Shown in pieces: positions 17,019-25,784 of a stretch of 64,000 nucleotides of DNA. The stretch's first letter is position 1, and every line of letters begins with the position of its first letter. The notes beneath the pieces were generated by a model that saw only the letters and a program-made list of their open reading frames with translations, was not told the origin of the DNA and did not search any database. This DNA is from Occallatibacter riparius (GTDB taxonomy: Bacteria > Acidobacteriota > Terriglobia > Terriglobales > Acidobacteriaceae), in NCBI RefSeq assembly GCF_025264625.1, contig NZ_CP093313.1, positions 3,348,001 through 3,412,000 of the forward strand, given 5' to 3'. Position numbers and translations under genes: made by a program.

Positions 17019-18305
17019 TCAGGCAGAGGCTGCGATGATGCGATCGGCCCATACAACTGCCTCAGTGAAATCCGCCAGGAGACGACTGTTGTCGAGCCCA
17101 TGTTGCGCGGCAATCGAGTCAGACTCCGGCCAGTCGCCCCGCTCATGGGATTTCAACCAGGCGAGCCGAGCCTGGATGGAGCATTGTTCGCTTGAGCAGG
17201 GACGATCGTCTCGAAGGAGTGCAGTGCGAAGCGGCTCGCTGAGCGAGAGTTCGCGGATCGCATCTTCCATTGGCAACTGCAGCATGGCAGGGAGCATGCT
17301 GAACAGGCCGAGCAGATAAGCCTGGCTGGGTTCAAAGTTTGTGCCGATGGAGCCGAGCTCGCAGAAGCGGGCGCGGATGAACGCCATTCGCAGGATCTCT
17401 TCAGGGCGGCCGGCATTGAATTCGCTGGCGATGGCGAGCCACGCGATGCGGCGGAACTGATCATCGCCGATTTTTACGATGGCCGACTTGATGGAGGTAA
17501 CTTCCTGACGGGATGCCATGATGGCGGAATTTGCCAGTCTGATGACGCGGTAGGTCAACGAGGCATCGCGCTTCACCAACTCGCAGACCCTTTGCAAATC
17601 GAGAGGCTGCTGTTGCATCGCCTGAAGCAGCTGCATGTGAGCGACGTGATTGGCCGGGACTTTGCGCCTGGTGATTAAGAACGGCTTGCAGAAGAAGTAT
17701 CCCTGAAAGAGCGTGAATCCTTCTCGCCTGGCCTGTTCGTACTCCTGATGGCTTTCGACCTTTTCAGCGATCAGCGCTCCAGAGAAGTTGCTGAGCCTGG
17801 CGAGCGTTTGGCGGCGTGCTTCGGCATCGGTAGAGCGGAAATCGATTTTGATGTAATCAGCCAGACCGATCAAAGGCTCCATCTCCGGCTGCCAGGTAAA
17901 GTCATCGAGCGCGATGCGGTAGCCGCCTTTCTTGAATCGGCGACAGGCACTGAGAACCTTGGGCGTTGGTTTTACATCTTCGAGAATCTCGAGTACTGCC
18001 ATGCCTGGCGGCAGTGCTTCGACCAGTTTTCCCTCAAGCGCGTCGGTTGTGCAGTTGACGAAGGCTGGGAGGCCTCCGGTGAGCATGCGCACGCCGAAGA
18101 CGACGGTGTTATCGATCATGGTGCGGGTGGCGTCGAGACTGGAGCCGCGGAATTCAGTCTCAGGCCCTGAACGGAACAACAGTTCGTAGGCATATACGCG
18201 TCCGCGCATGTCGAAGATGGGCTGACGCGCAAGATAGCGGACCGGAGCTGCCGCCTCTTCGGAGAGGGGCTCGAGCATTGCGTTCTTGCTGCTGCGCGTA
18301 GGCAT
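17019..18305 (-). CDS. EAL-HDOD signalling protein (YuxH/CdgJ-like)
   Basis: Residues 20-225 are an EAL domain (LARQPIFDMRGRVYAYELLFR, IALDDF, YIKIDF, LIAEKVE). Residues 225-410 are an HDOD domain (LLQAMQQQPLDLQRVCELVKRDASLTYRVIRLANSA). The EAL signature is YELLFR, and DDF lacks the usual GTG that follows in active phosphodiesterases. The domain is therefore probably a degenerate c-di-GMP binder or scaffold rather than an enzyme. Such proteins affect motility or surface attachment. The N-terminal Met at 18305 lacks a strong ribosome site, and 18278 is an alternative. It is followed on the same strand only by the arabinofuranosidase. Confidence 0.88.
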   Translation of the reverse strand: MPTRSSKNAMLEPLSEEAAAPVRYLARQPIFDMRGRVYAYELLFRSGPETEFRGSSLDATRTMIDNTVVFGVRMLTGGLPAFVNCTTDALEGKLVEALPPGMAVLEILEDVKPTPKVLSACRRFKKGGYRIALDDFTWQPEMEPLIGLADYIKIDFRSTDAEARRQTLARLSNFSGALIAEKVESHQEYEQARREGFTLFQGYFFCKPFLITRRKVPANHVAHMQLLQAMQQQPLDLQRVCELVKRDASLTYRVIRLANSAIMASRQEVTSIKSAIVKIGDDQFRRIAWLAIASEFNAGRPEEILRMAFIRARFCELGSIGTNFEPSQAYLLGLFSMLPAMLQLPMEDAIRELSLSEPLRTALLRDDRPCSSEQCSIQARLAWLKSHERGDWPESDSIAAQHGLDNSRLLADFTEAVVWADRIIAASA

Positions 18306-18448
18306 GAGATCAAGCTGCTTATCGGATGAAGACCGCCCGATCGTTAGACGCCGAGGTAACGTGCTGATGGTTGCGGCTCGGCACAGGGAAGTGAATCAGG
18401 ATTGCGCACTGTGTTTCCCAGAGGACAGAGTTGGCATCCAAGGGACCC

Positions 18449-18625
18449 ATGACTCCCGAGGAGCTGCGGCTCGCGATGGCATTGCTGAAGATCAGCGAGG
18501 AGGTGAGCCGGCGAATTCCGCGGGAGCAACTTGCAAAGTGCAAGACGACGGAGGAGCTCTGGAAGCTCGTCCATGAACACATGGACGAATTTGACGGCGG
18601 CCAGGAGAAGGACCAACAAACCTGA
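18449..18625 (+). CDS. Small acidic helical protein of unknown function
   Basis: This 58-residue frame begins MTPEELRLAMALLKISEEV and is rich in Glu, Lys and Leu in a helical, amphipathic pattern. Third positions are G/C-rich like neighbouring genes, which supports real coding. AAGGGA lies just before the ATG; a TTG at 18431 is an alternative start. It sits between the divergently read EAL-HDOD gene and the convergent response regulator. No family was recognised. Confidence 0.55.
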   Translation: MTPEELRLAMALLKISEEVSRRIPREQLAKCKTTEELWKLVHEHMDEFDGGQEKDQQT

Positions 18626-18636
18626 TTCGGAGTTCG

Positions 18637-19281
18637 CTACTGGTTCACTATGCCCTGGGCGATGGCGTAGCGAGTGAGTTCCGCGATGGTGCGCAGGCCT
18701 AGCTCATCCATAAGGCTGCTGCGGTGGAACTCCACTGTCTTGATGGAGATGTTGAGGCAAGTGGAGATTTCCTTGGTGGATTTTCCCTCGGCGACAAGCT
18801 GCAGGACTTCGCGCTGGCGAGGAGTGAGCTTGGTCTGGAACAGCTCTGCAGGATTTCTTCTCGGTTCAGCGCGCGCGATTTCGCCTGCCTCGCCGCCCAC
18901 CAGCGGGCTTACATAGTAGCGGTCCGCGAGGGCCATGCGAATGGCTTCCATCAGTTCCTTCGCGGCGGACTGTTTGGCGACATAGGCTCGCGCGCCGGTC
19001 GCAAAGGCCGCATGAACGTAAGCGGGATCAAGTTGCTGCGTGACGAAGATCAGCCTCATCCCGGGGTGAGTTTTTGCCAGGCGGCGCGCGGCTTCGATGC
19101 CATTCATTTCGGGCATGCCAATGTCGAGCACGACGACGTCGGGCTGGAGGCGGTCGGCTTCCGCGATCAACTCACGGCCAGTGGTAGCAGTGCCCACCAC
19201 GTCGAATTCGGTGCTCAGCAGACGCGACAAGCCGTCGAGCATGAGCGAGTGGTCGTCTCCGAGAAGAAGTCGTTTACGCAT
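18637..19281 (-). CDS. LuxR/NarL-family response regulator
   Basis: The receiver domain is residues 1-120 (RLLLGDDHSLMLDGL with the acidic pair, phospho-acceptor Asp in VVVLDIGMPEMNG, Lys in YVAKQSAAKEL). The helix-turn-helix is residues 145-210 (KLTPRQREVLQLVAEGKSTKEISTCLNISIKTVEFHRSSLMDELG). It should bind DNA when phosphorylated by the kinase encoded directly upstream. The ATG at 19281 overlaps the kinase stop by 8 bases, so the pair is translationally coupled; longer starts would add an unrelated tail. Confidence 0.93.
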   Translation of the reverse strand: MRKRLLLGDDHSLMLDGLSRLLSTEFDVVGTATTGRELIAEADRLQPDVVVLDIGMPEMNGIEAARRLAKTHPGMRLIFVTQQLDPAYVHAAFATGARAYVAKQSAAKELMEAIRMALADRYYVSPLVGGEAGEIARAEPRRNPAELFQTKLTPRQREVLQLVAEGKSTKEISTCLNISIKTVEFHRSSLMDELGLRTIAELTRYAIAQGIVNQ

Positions 19282-22200
19282 GGCCATCCACAGGTATGGT
19301 GACGGTGATGGTGGTGCCCTGGCCAAGGCCGGACTGCACATCGAGGGTGCCGCCGGCCAGGCGGGCGCGTTCCTGCATGGAGATCATACCGAGGCCGTGA
19401 GTCGTGGGGTCCGCATCGCGATCGAACCCGATTCCAAAGTCCATGATTTTCAACTCCACTTTACTGTCTGGCGCGCTGAGGACCACCTTTACGTGCGTCT
19501 TGCCGGCGTGCTTGGCTACGTTTCGCAGAGCCTCCTGCGCGATGCGGTAAAGCGCGATGGAAGCTTCCATAGGCACTGTATTGGGCAGATCGTGGCTGGA
19601 GTAGTTGGCCGGCATGCCCTCGCGGGCGCCGAATTCCGTAACCAAGGCTTTGAGCGCCGCTGGAAGTCCAAGGTCATGCAAGATGGCCGGATGGAGCCGA
19701 TGCGACATGGTGCGCACATCGGTGTTCAGCGCGCTCAACTGCTCCCGCAAGGCCTGCAACTTTTCCAGTCCATCCTTTTTGCCTTTGCCGTTTTGGGCGA
19801 GAATCTGCTGGAGGTCGATTTCAATCAGGCTGAGCCGCTGGCTGATGTCGTCGTGCAACTCGCGGGCGACCCGCTGCCTCTCTTCTTCCTGCACCGAGAA
19901 TAGATGCCCGGTAAGGCCGCGCAGTTCCTCCTGGGTGCGGTTGAGTTTGCGGGCGGCGATTGCGATCTCGCCCTCAAGGGCGTGCTTCTCCTGCGTAATG
20001 AGGCGTTCCGCTTCGCGGCGGAGGGAGATGTCCTCGATCATCAGCAGCAGAACGCGGTTGCCGTCAGTGGAGAGTGCCTGCGCCTTGATGAGAAGGGTAC
20101 GGCGCTGCGCCGTGGTCGACTCGTGCTCGAACTCGAGCAGGGAACCAGCCGGGCCGCGCAGCAGGTCTTCCAGCTTTTCGCGAATACCCTGAATGCCCCA
20201 TAGCAGGGTTGCCAGATCAGGCATCGATCGTCCGACCAGGTCACTTGCAGGCATCTGCGTGAGTTCGCGGAAGGATGTGTTCGCGGTGCGGACGGTGCAG
20301 TCCTGATTCAGCACCGCAATCGGCACCGGCACGCTCTCCACCACCGAACTGGCGAAGTCACGGGCGTCGACCAGTTGCTGCTGGCTGCTCCGGAGCTGAT
20401 CGATATCGAGCAGGAGGACGACGAGGCCTTCAATCTTGTTGTCAGATGTACGATAAGGGCGAACGCGGAGCAGATGCCAGCGGCCTTCTTTATCCTGGAC
20501 CTCCATCTCACGGGTTCCAAGCGATTCCAATACTTCATTGAGAATGGGTTCGAGATCTTCGATGCTCAACTGCAGGCGGATCTCATTGATGGACCGACCT
20601 ATATCGGTGGGCCTGACGCTGAGCAGCCGCTGCATGGGCGGGGTGAACTGGCGAATCTGGAACTCGCTATTCAGCATGAGGAGCGGGATATTGACGCTGT
20701 TCAGCAGGTTGGTGAGATCGTTGCCTGTCTGCGTGAGCACGTTGTTGCGCTGCTGCAACTCGTCGTTGACAGTCTGCAGTTCTTCGTTGGCGCTCTGCAG
20801 CTCTTCCTTCGTGGTCTCAAGCTCTTCGTTGGTGCTTTGGAGCTCTTCATTGGCAGACTGAATCTCTTCATTCGCCGAAACCAGTTCCTGATTGCGGGCG
20901 TCGCGCTCTTCGACGAGCGATTGCAGGTGAAAGCGGGTGGAGTTCAGATCCTGGCGAAGCTGCGCGATCAAGCGCTCTTTCTCGTCCGCCGAGAGTTCGG
21001 GTTGGAGCACCTGCTCGGGCAGGCGCCGTTCCACTCCTCCCTTCGAGAGGGCTTGGAAAAGAATGAGAAAGCTGCGCGGCCGTGTAGAGGCGCTGGTGAT
21101 GGGAAGCACGTCAATTTCGATCTGCTGCTCGCCCTTTTGCTCATCTATCAAGGTGACTTGGGTGGAGGCGGGGACGTTGTCACGGATGGCGCGCTGGGCC
21201 GCCGTGCGCACGTCATTGACGAGACCGTCTTTGAGCACGCGCAGCAGGTTCCAACTCACCGCGCCGGGAGTGATATCGAGGAACGAGGAGGTCTGACCGC
21301 GCGACTGCAGAACATTCATGCGGTCGTCGATGATGAGGCCCGGCGGTCCGAATCGCGCTAGAACAATGCGGTCGGCGGCGCGCTGTAGCTCTTGTTCAGG
21401 CCAAATGTTGTTATCGATTTCGACGACGGGCGGCCTAATCGCTCCACCCGCGTGTGTCAGGGCATAGGTGCGCGGCGGCTCGTAGTTGAATGGCAGGTGC
21501 GCGCCGGTCTTCATGTAGATCTTGTGCTTTCTGTCGACCGTGTTGAAGACGTCGCCGTAGTCGCGCAATCCTTCGGACATGCCCAGCAGCATGTAGCCGC
21601 CAGCCTCGAGAGCATAGTGGAAGGTGAGCATCACCTGGCGCTGCAACACCTGATTGAAGTAGATCATCACGTTGCGGCAGCTCAGGATATCGATGTGGGA
21701 GAACGGGGGATCTGCGCAAAGATTCTGCCGGGCGAAGATGCAGGTATCGCGAACACGCTTTGAGACCTGGTATCCGCGGTCGACCTTAACGAAGTAGCGG
21801 CGGAGCCTCTCGGGGCTTACCTCACCGGCAATAGTTTCGGGATATATCGCGATCCGCGCGGTCTCGACGGATTGGTCGCTGGCATCTGTGCCGAATATCT
21901 GGACTGGAGTATCGAGGGAATTCTGGGAGAGGTACTCGAGAACCACGATGGCGAGAGAGTAGGCTTCTTCTCCGGTGGAGCATCCTGCGCACCAGATGCG
22001 GATGGGCTTCTCGGGAGGCCGGTCCTGGAGCAGCACGGGCAGCACATTCAAGCGAAGGGAGTCCCAGAAACCCGCATCGCGGAAGAAATGCGTGACATTA
22101 ATAAGGACGTCTTCCTGCAAGAGGCGGAGTTCGTCGGTCCGCATCTGAAGGAGCCGATGGTATTCGGACAGGCGATCTTGGCGCAGGAGCAGCATGCGGC

Positions 22201-23122
22201 GGGCGATGCGGCGGCGAACGGTTTCAGGCTTGTATAGGCGGAGATCGAGGCCGGAGAGTCCGCGCAGCAGCTGCAGGATTCTCTGAAAGGACTGCTCGTC
22301 GTCGGGGGCCGCGTGCCCGTCTTCGAGCGAGCGCACCTCGGGCCGCGTGAACTGGTGGCCGAGACGGCCGAGCTCGATGGCGATCTCAGCGGGAGGGAGA
22401 ACGAGATCAACGTGGTCAGCGGCAATGGAACTGCGCGGCATGCCGGGCTGCATGGCGGACTCGGGGGTCTGGACGATGGCAATGCCACCCTCCGCCTTGA
22501 TTGCCTTGAGGCCAAGGGCGCCGTCAGAGTCGCCACCCGAGAGCACAACGCCTACGGCGTGATTCTTCTGATCGGCCGCCAGAGAGTAGAAGAAGGTGTC
22601 AATCAGGCGGTACGTACGGTCTTCCGGGGACAACTCCTCGACTTGGAAATTGCCCTCGCGGATGGTGAGGCGCTGGCCTGGCTGCAGCACATAGAGGTGG
22701 TTTTGTTCCGCACGCAAGCCATTTTCGATGGGAACGACGGTCATCTTCGTGTAGCGCTCGAGAATCTCCGAGAGGAAGCTACGCTGGTTAGGCGCCATAT
22801 GCGTAACCAGCACGAAGGCCATTCCCGTGTTTGGGTCGAGATTTTCCAGAATTTCGCGCAAGCTGTCGAGGCCGCCAGCGGAGGCTCCGAAGCCGACGAC
22901 TGGATACATCAAGGCCGGAGCCTGTTGTTCTTCTCCAGCCGATTCAATGCGGGGAGCGAAGGGCAGATTGGGAGATGGGTCCTGCTGGCTAGGCTGCGTG
23001 GAATCTTCGGTGGCTAGGGCGCTGGTCTCGTTCGCCGGCACAAGGGCCAGCTCCGATGATTCGGAAGCCGGCTGGGGCGAGGTATCAGGGGAACTTTCTG
23101 GGTTGAGATCGTCGGGGGGCAT
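19274..23122 (-). CDS. Hybrid CheB-CheR-PAS-histidine kinase
   Basis: This is a very large cytosolic sensor. Near residues 70-260 lies a CheB methylesterase domain (GFGASAGGLDSL with the Ser, THMAPNQ with the His, LSGGDSDGA with the Asp). A CheR methyltransferase follows (LLRGLSGLDLRLYKPETVRRR, IWCAGCSTGEEAYSLA for SAM). Then comes a long coiled coil built of repeated EELQSTNEEL units, two PAS-like domains, and a HisKA_3 domain (EEERQRVARELHDDISQRL) with an HATPase (FGIGFDRDADPTTHGLGMISMQERARLAGG). The acceptor is the adjacent LuxR-type regulator. No MCP, CheA or CheW is nearby, so it is not a classical chemotaxis set. ATG 23122 is preferred over GTG 23206. Confidence 0.92.
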   Translation of the reverse strand: MPPDDLNPESSPDTSPQPASESSELALVPANETSALATEDSTQPSQQDPSPNLPFAPRIESAGEEQQAPALMYPVVGFGASAGGLDSLREILENLDPNTGMAFVLVTHMAPNQRSFLSEILERYTKMTVVPIENGLRAEQNHLYVLQPGQRLTIREGNFQVEELSPEDRTYRLIDTFFYSLAADQKNHAVGVVLSGGDSDGALGLKAIKAEGGIAIVQTPESAMQPGMPRSSIAADHVDLVLPPAEIAIELGRLGHQFTRPEVRSLEDGHAAPDDEQSFQRILQLLRGLSGLDLRLYKPETVRRRIARRMLLLRQDRLSEYHRLLQMRTDELRLLQEDVLINVTHFFRDAGFWDSLRLNVLPVLLQDRPPEKPIRIWCAGCSTGEEAYSLAIVVLEYLSQNSLDTPVQIFGTDASDQSVETARIAIYPETIAGEVSPERLRRYFVKVDRGYQVSKRVRDTCIFARQNLCADPPFSHIDILSCRNVMIYFNQVLQRQVMLTFHYALEAGGYMLLGMSEGLRDYGDVFNTVDRKHKIYMKTGAHLPFNYEPPRTYALTHAGGAIRPPVVEIDNNIWPEQELQRAADRIVLARFGPPGLIIDDRMNVLQSRGQTSSFLDITPGAVSWNLLRVLKDGLVNDVRTAAQRAIRDNVPASTQVTLIDEQKGEQQIEIDVLPITSASTRPRSFLILFQALSKGGVERRLPEQVLQPELSADEKERLIAQLRQDLNSTRFHLQSLVEERDARNQELVSANEEIQSANEELQSTNEELETTKEELQSANEELQTVNDELQQRNNVLTQTGNDLTNLLNSVNIPLLMLNSEFQIRQFTPPMQRLLSVRPTDIGRSINEIRLQLSIEDLEPILNEVLESLGTREMEVQDKEGRWHLLRVRPYRTSDNKIEGLVVLLLDIDQLRSSQQQLVDARDFASSVVESVPVPIAVLNQDCTVRTANTSFRELTQMPASDLVGRSMPDLATLLWGIQGIREKLEDLLRGPAGSLLEFEHESTTAQRRTLLIKAQALSTDGNRVLLLMIEDISLRREAERLITQEKHALEGEIAIAARKLNRTQEELRGLTGHLFSVQEEERQRVARELHDDISQRLSLIEIDLQQILAQNGKGKKDGLEKLQALREQLSALNTDVRTMSHRLHPAILHDLGLPAALKALVTEFGAREGMPANYSSHDLPNTVPMEASIALYRIAQEALRNVAKHAGKTHVKVVLSAPDSKVELKIMDFGIGFDRDADPTTHGLGMISMQERARLAGGTLDVQSGLGQGTTITVTIPVDGHA

Positions 23123-23258
23123 AATCGTACTTTCAGTACATTCACTATACGCTGCATTGTGGTTGCCAAGTGGGCCTGTGAAAGTGGACTTAGTGAGAGA
23201 ACTCACGCGGCTTATCGAACGGTTTCTGATGAATTCTTAACGACGGTTATGGCGCCGG

Positions 23259-24221
23259 GTGAGAATCTGCATCTCAGTCGGGGTGGCAGCGCGCGACATT
23301 ATTGTGGTCGGGGCCTCGGCGGGCGGATTCGAGGCGCTTCAGACCCTGGCGGCAGGTTTGCCAGCCGATCTGAAAGCCGCTGTGTTCGTAACCCTGCACC
23401 AGTCTCCACATGGCGAAGGCATTCTGCCTCTTATCCTGAATCGGGCGGGCGCCCTGCCCACCTTGCATGCCGAGGACGGGATGCTCATCGAGGAGGGCCG
23501 GATCTACGTCGCCCCTCCCGACCATCATCTGATGATTCGAAATGGTTTTCTGGAACTGGGGCATGGACCCAAGGAGAACCTTCATCGGCCGTGTATCAAC
23601 GTGATGTTCCGTTCCGCGGCGGCGGCGTACCGGGAGAGAGTAGCGGGCGTAGTGCTTACGGGGCTGCTGGATGATGGAGCGGCCGGTCTGTGGGAGATTC
23701 AACAGCACAATGGAACGACCATTGTGCAGGATCCGGAAGAAGCGGCTTACCGCTCCATGCCCGATAGTGCGATCCGTGGATTGAACGTTCAATATATTGT
23801 GCGGCTCGGGGAGATCGCACCGCTGTTGATGAGGCTGGCGGTGGAGGATGAACACGCGCCGGTGCCCGCCGTGCCGGATCCAGAACCTGAACCGGCTACC
23901 CAGGTTTGCCCAGAATGCGGCGGCGCGATGACGATGACCCGGATGAGCCATCTGCGGGAATTTCGCTGCCATACGGGGCATCGGTTCGGGCTCAAGTCGC
24001 TGATTGCCGAGAAGATCACGATTCTGGAGCGCGCGCTTACTGGAGCGCTGGCGCAATCAGAAGAACTCACACAGCTTCTGCGCACGGCCATCCAGCAGGG
24101 CGAAACCGAACACGGCAGCGATGCTGCTCACACCATCGAACGGCACCTTGAACAACAAGACATGCTGCGCCACCTGCTTGAAAGCGGCCGGGACACCTCC
24201 GAGATTCTTCGAGAGGCGTGA
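23259..24221 (+). CDS. CheB-type methylesterase with C-terminal zinc ribbon
   Basis: Residues 12-195 form a CheB catalytic domain without a receiver: IIVVGASAGGFEALQ carries the nucleophilic Ser, LHQSPHGEG the His and LTGLLDDGAAGLWE the Asp. After a proline-rich linker, residues 205-250 hold CPEC and CHTGH pairs (VCPECGGAMTMTRMSHLREFRCHTGHRF), a zinc ribbon seen in stand-alone CheB proteins. A helical tail follows. It is divergent from the CheB-CheR kinase and probably part of the same sensory pathway. The substrate is likely a protein glutamyl methyl ester, but none is encoded here. Confidence 0.88.
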   Translation: MRICISVGVAARDIIVVGASAGGFEALQTLAAGLPADLKAAVFVTLHQSPHGEGILPLILNRAGALPTLHAEDGMLIEEGRIYVAPPDHHLMIRNGFLELGHGPKENLHRPCINVMFRSAAAAYRERVAGVVLTGLLDDGAAGLWEIQQHNGTTIVQDPEEAAYRSMPDSAIRGLNVQYIVRLGEIAPLLMRLAVEDEHAPVPAVPDPEPEPATQVCPECGGAMTMTRMSHLREFRCHTGHRFGLKSLIAEKITILERALTGALAQSEELTQLLRTAIQQGETEHGSDAAHTIERHLEQQDMLRHLLESGRDTSEILREA

Positions 24222-24222
24222 T

Positions 24223-24438
24223 CTAAGCTTCTTCCCTGCGGTCGGTCCAGGGGCGACCAAAGGGGTCAGTCACCAGCCGCTTGGAGCGATCGAGGAGCTT
24301 GTACGACTGTTCGATGGTCTGTTGACACTGATTCAGCAACTCGATGGTTCTCGTTACTGAGACCCGCGAACGGTCAACTCTCTCGATGGTCTCTTTGAGG
24401 GCAATCTCCACGACGTTTGCAGGATATTGTCTCGACAT
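24223..24438 (-). CDS. Small helical protein of unknown function
   Basis: This 71-residue frame starts MSRQYPANVVEIALKETIERVDRS and ends in a basic-acidic tail. It is predicted helical and coiled-coil-like (ELLNQCQQTIEQSYKLLDRS). Codon choice looks coding. It ends two bases from the CheB stop on the opposite strand, the tight convergent packing seen throughout this genome. No family was recognised. Confidence 0.5.
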   Translation of the reverse strand: MSRQYPANVVEIALKETIERVDRSRVSVTRTIELLNQCQQTIEQSYKLLDRSKRLVTDPFGRPWTDRREEA

Positions 24439-24848
24439 TCCTCGTGCGGACTCCTCTGCGTGTTGGATGCGGGAAATGATTCACGCGTGAACCATGATAG
24501 CGCCGGAATGGCGCGAGGTGAACCTTGTATAGCTGAGGTGAATTTTGGAAGTGTCGTGAAAGGAAAGCAATTGTCTGAATGGGGCCTGCGGCGGCGGCCA
24601 AGGGTTATCCCCAGGTAAATAGCAGAGCCATCCCACGATGCGCCCCTTTTGCCGGCAGGGCCGCTGAACACGGGCAACCCGACTAAATGTACTTACCTCT
24701 TACGAGCACGTTGGGCCGCACAGGCTAGGGGATGAACTCATGAGAGATCCCGCATCCTCTTGTGCTGTGTCGCCGTTTGTTCGCACGAACGCACGCGGGC
24801 AGCTGACCAGGAGTGAGAGATGGCGAACGAGGGATCAGGAAAAAGGGC
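24439..24848. other. Intergenic region upstream of the glycan cassette
   Basis: No convincing gene is seen in these 410 bases. The perfect 12-base palindrome TTCACGCGTGAA at 24480-24491 is a candidate operator, and GTTCG/CGAAC at about 24778-24790 forms a smaller one. This is the only sizeable gap before the plus-strand cassette and should contain its promoter, though no clear -35/-10 pair stands out. Confidence 0.45.
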
Positions 24849-25784
24849 ATGATCGAGGCTTTCGTACTGTGGAACGAGCCTAACAATCTTTCGCATTGGA
24901 ACTTTCATCTCGACCCAGGCTGGCGAGGATATGCCGAGTTAGTGAAGCTAGGCTCGGAGGCCATTCGCGGCGTGAATCCTGCCGTGCCCGTTGTGCTTGG
25001 TGGAGTGTCTTCATGCGATTGCGATTTTCTGCGCAACATGGCGGCACAGGGCGTGATGGATCACGTGGATGCTGTGGGCGTGCATGGGTTCCCACTGGAC
25101 TGGAATCACTGGCAGATAGACGACTGGCCTGCGAAAGTGGCGGAGGCCTACGACGTTTCCGGCAAGCCGGTGTGGGTGCTGGAGGTGGGAGCATCCTCGT
25201 TCGGCGCGGAGGAAGTGCAAGAGTTCGGACTGCGGCGCACGCTGGAACTGCTCAGCGGGCGCGTGGAGCGCATTCACTGGTACAGCCTCTTCGATCTGCC
25301 GCCTACGTGGCCGGCTGAAACACGGCATAAGGAAGCTGAGGGCTCTTCCTACTATCGGCACTACTATCTCGGTCTGGTGAAGGATGACGGACGGCCAAAG
25401 CTCGCCGAGGGCTGCTTTCCATCAGATGGTTCCGTGGGGATTTGCCAGTGGTTCCATTTCGAGGATCCGCGGTTGGATGACGCAGTGCGCTGGATGAAAG
25501 AGCGCGGGGTTCGATATTTGAGAACAGGACTGAGCTGGGCAGACGCATATCGCCCGAATGCCACGGCATGGTTTGACCGGATGATGGCGGCACTTGAGCC
25601 GTTCGATGTGGCGCTTACGTTGTGCTTTACGCCGGCGCACCTGGGCATGGAGGAGCATCACACCAGCCCTCCTCGCGATAACGCGCAATTTGCCGAATTC
25701 GCTCGATGGGCGGCGGAGCGCTATGGGCCGGCGAGCAGCAGCACCTCAGCCGCAGATGAACAGAAGAGGTTAGCCATTCTATGA
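24849..25784 (+). CDS. Glycoside-hydrolase-like protein (GH39/clan GH-A) with apparently permuted barrel
   Basis: The protein begins MIEAFVLWNEPNNLSHW, where NEP is the acid/base motif that normally closes strand 4 of a GH-A barrel. It continues to VWVLEVGASSFG, a plausible strand-7 nucleophile Glu, and WYSLFDLP. From about residue 205 comes VGICQWFHFEDPRLDDAVRWM, RYLRTGLSWAD and FDVALTLCFTPAHLG, which look like strands 1 to 3 and would normally come first. There is no signal peptide, so it is cytosolic. It overlaps the following epimerase by 4 bases. ATG 24849 is chosen over GTG 24813. It could be a beta-xylosidase-like enzyme or a sugar-binding relative; the activity is unknown. Confidence 0.68.
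   Translation: MIEAFVLWNEPNNLSHWNFHLDPGWRGYAELVKLGSEAIRGVNPAVPVVLGGVSSCDCDFLRNMAAQGVMDHVDAVGVHGFPLDWNHWQIDDWPAKVAEAYDVSGKPVWVLEVGASSFGAEEVQEFGLRRTLELLSGRVERIHWYSLFDLPPTWPAETRHKEAEGSSYYRHYYLGLVKDDGRPKLAEGCFPSDGSVGICQWFHFEDPRLDDAVRWMKERGVRYLRTGLSWADAYRPNATAWFDRMMAALEPFDVALTLCFTPAHLGMEEHHTSPPRDNAQFAEFARWAAERYGPASSSTSAADEQKRLAIL

Noticed and set aside
14994..17195. 733-residue open frame on the plus strand
   Set aside because: It is antisense to the GH51 gene, whose catalytic motifs, signal peptide and terminator are all clear. High GC content opens the opposite frame. No family motif is seen in it.
20375..21361. 328-residue open frame on the plus strand
   Set aside because: It is antisense to the coiled-coil part of the CheB-CheR kinase; the Leu/Val repeats are the mirror of the Glu-rich repeats.
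24738..24902. Short frame starting ATGAGAGATCCC before the GH-like gene
   Set aside because: It is Arg-rich, has no ribosome site and overlaps the real start region.
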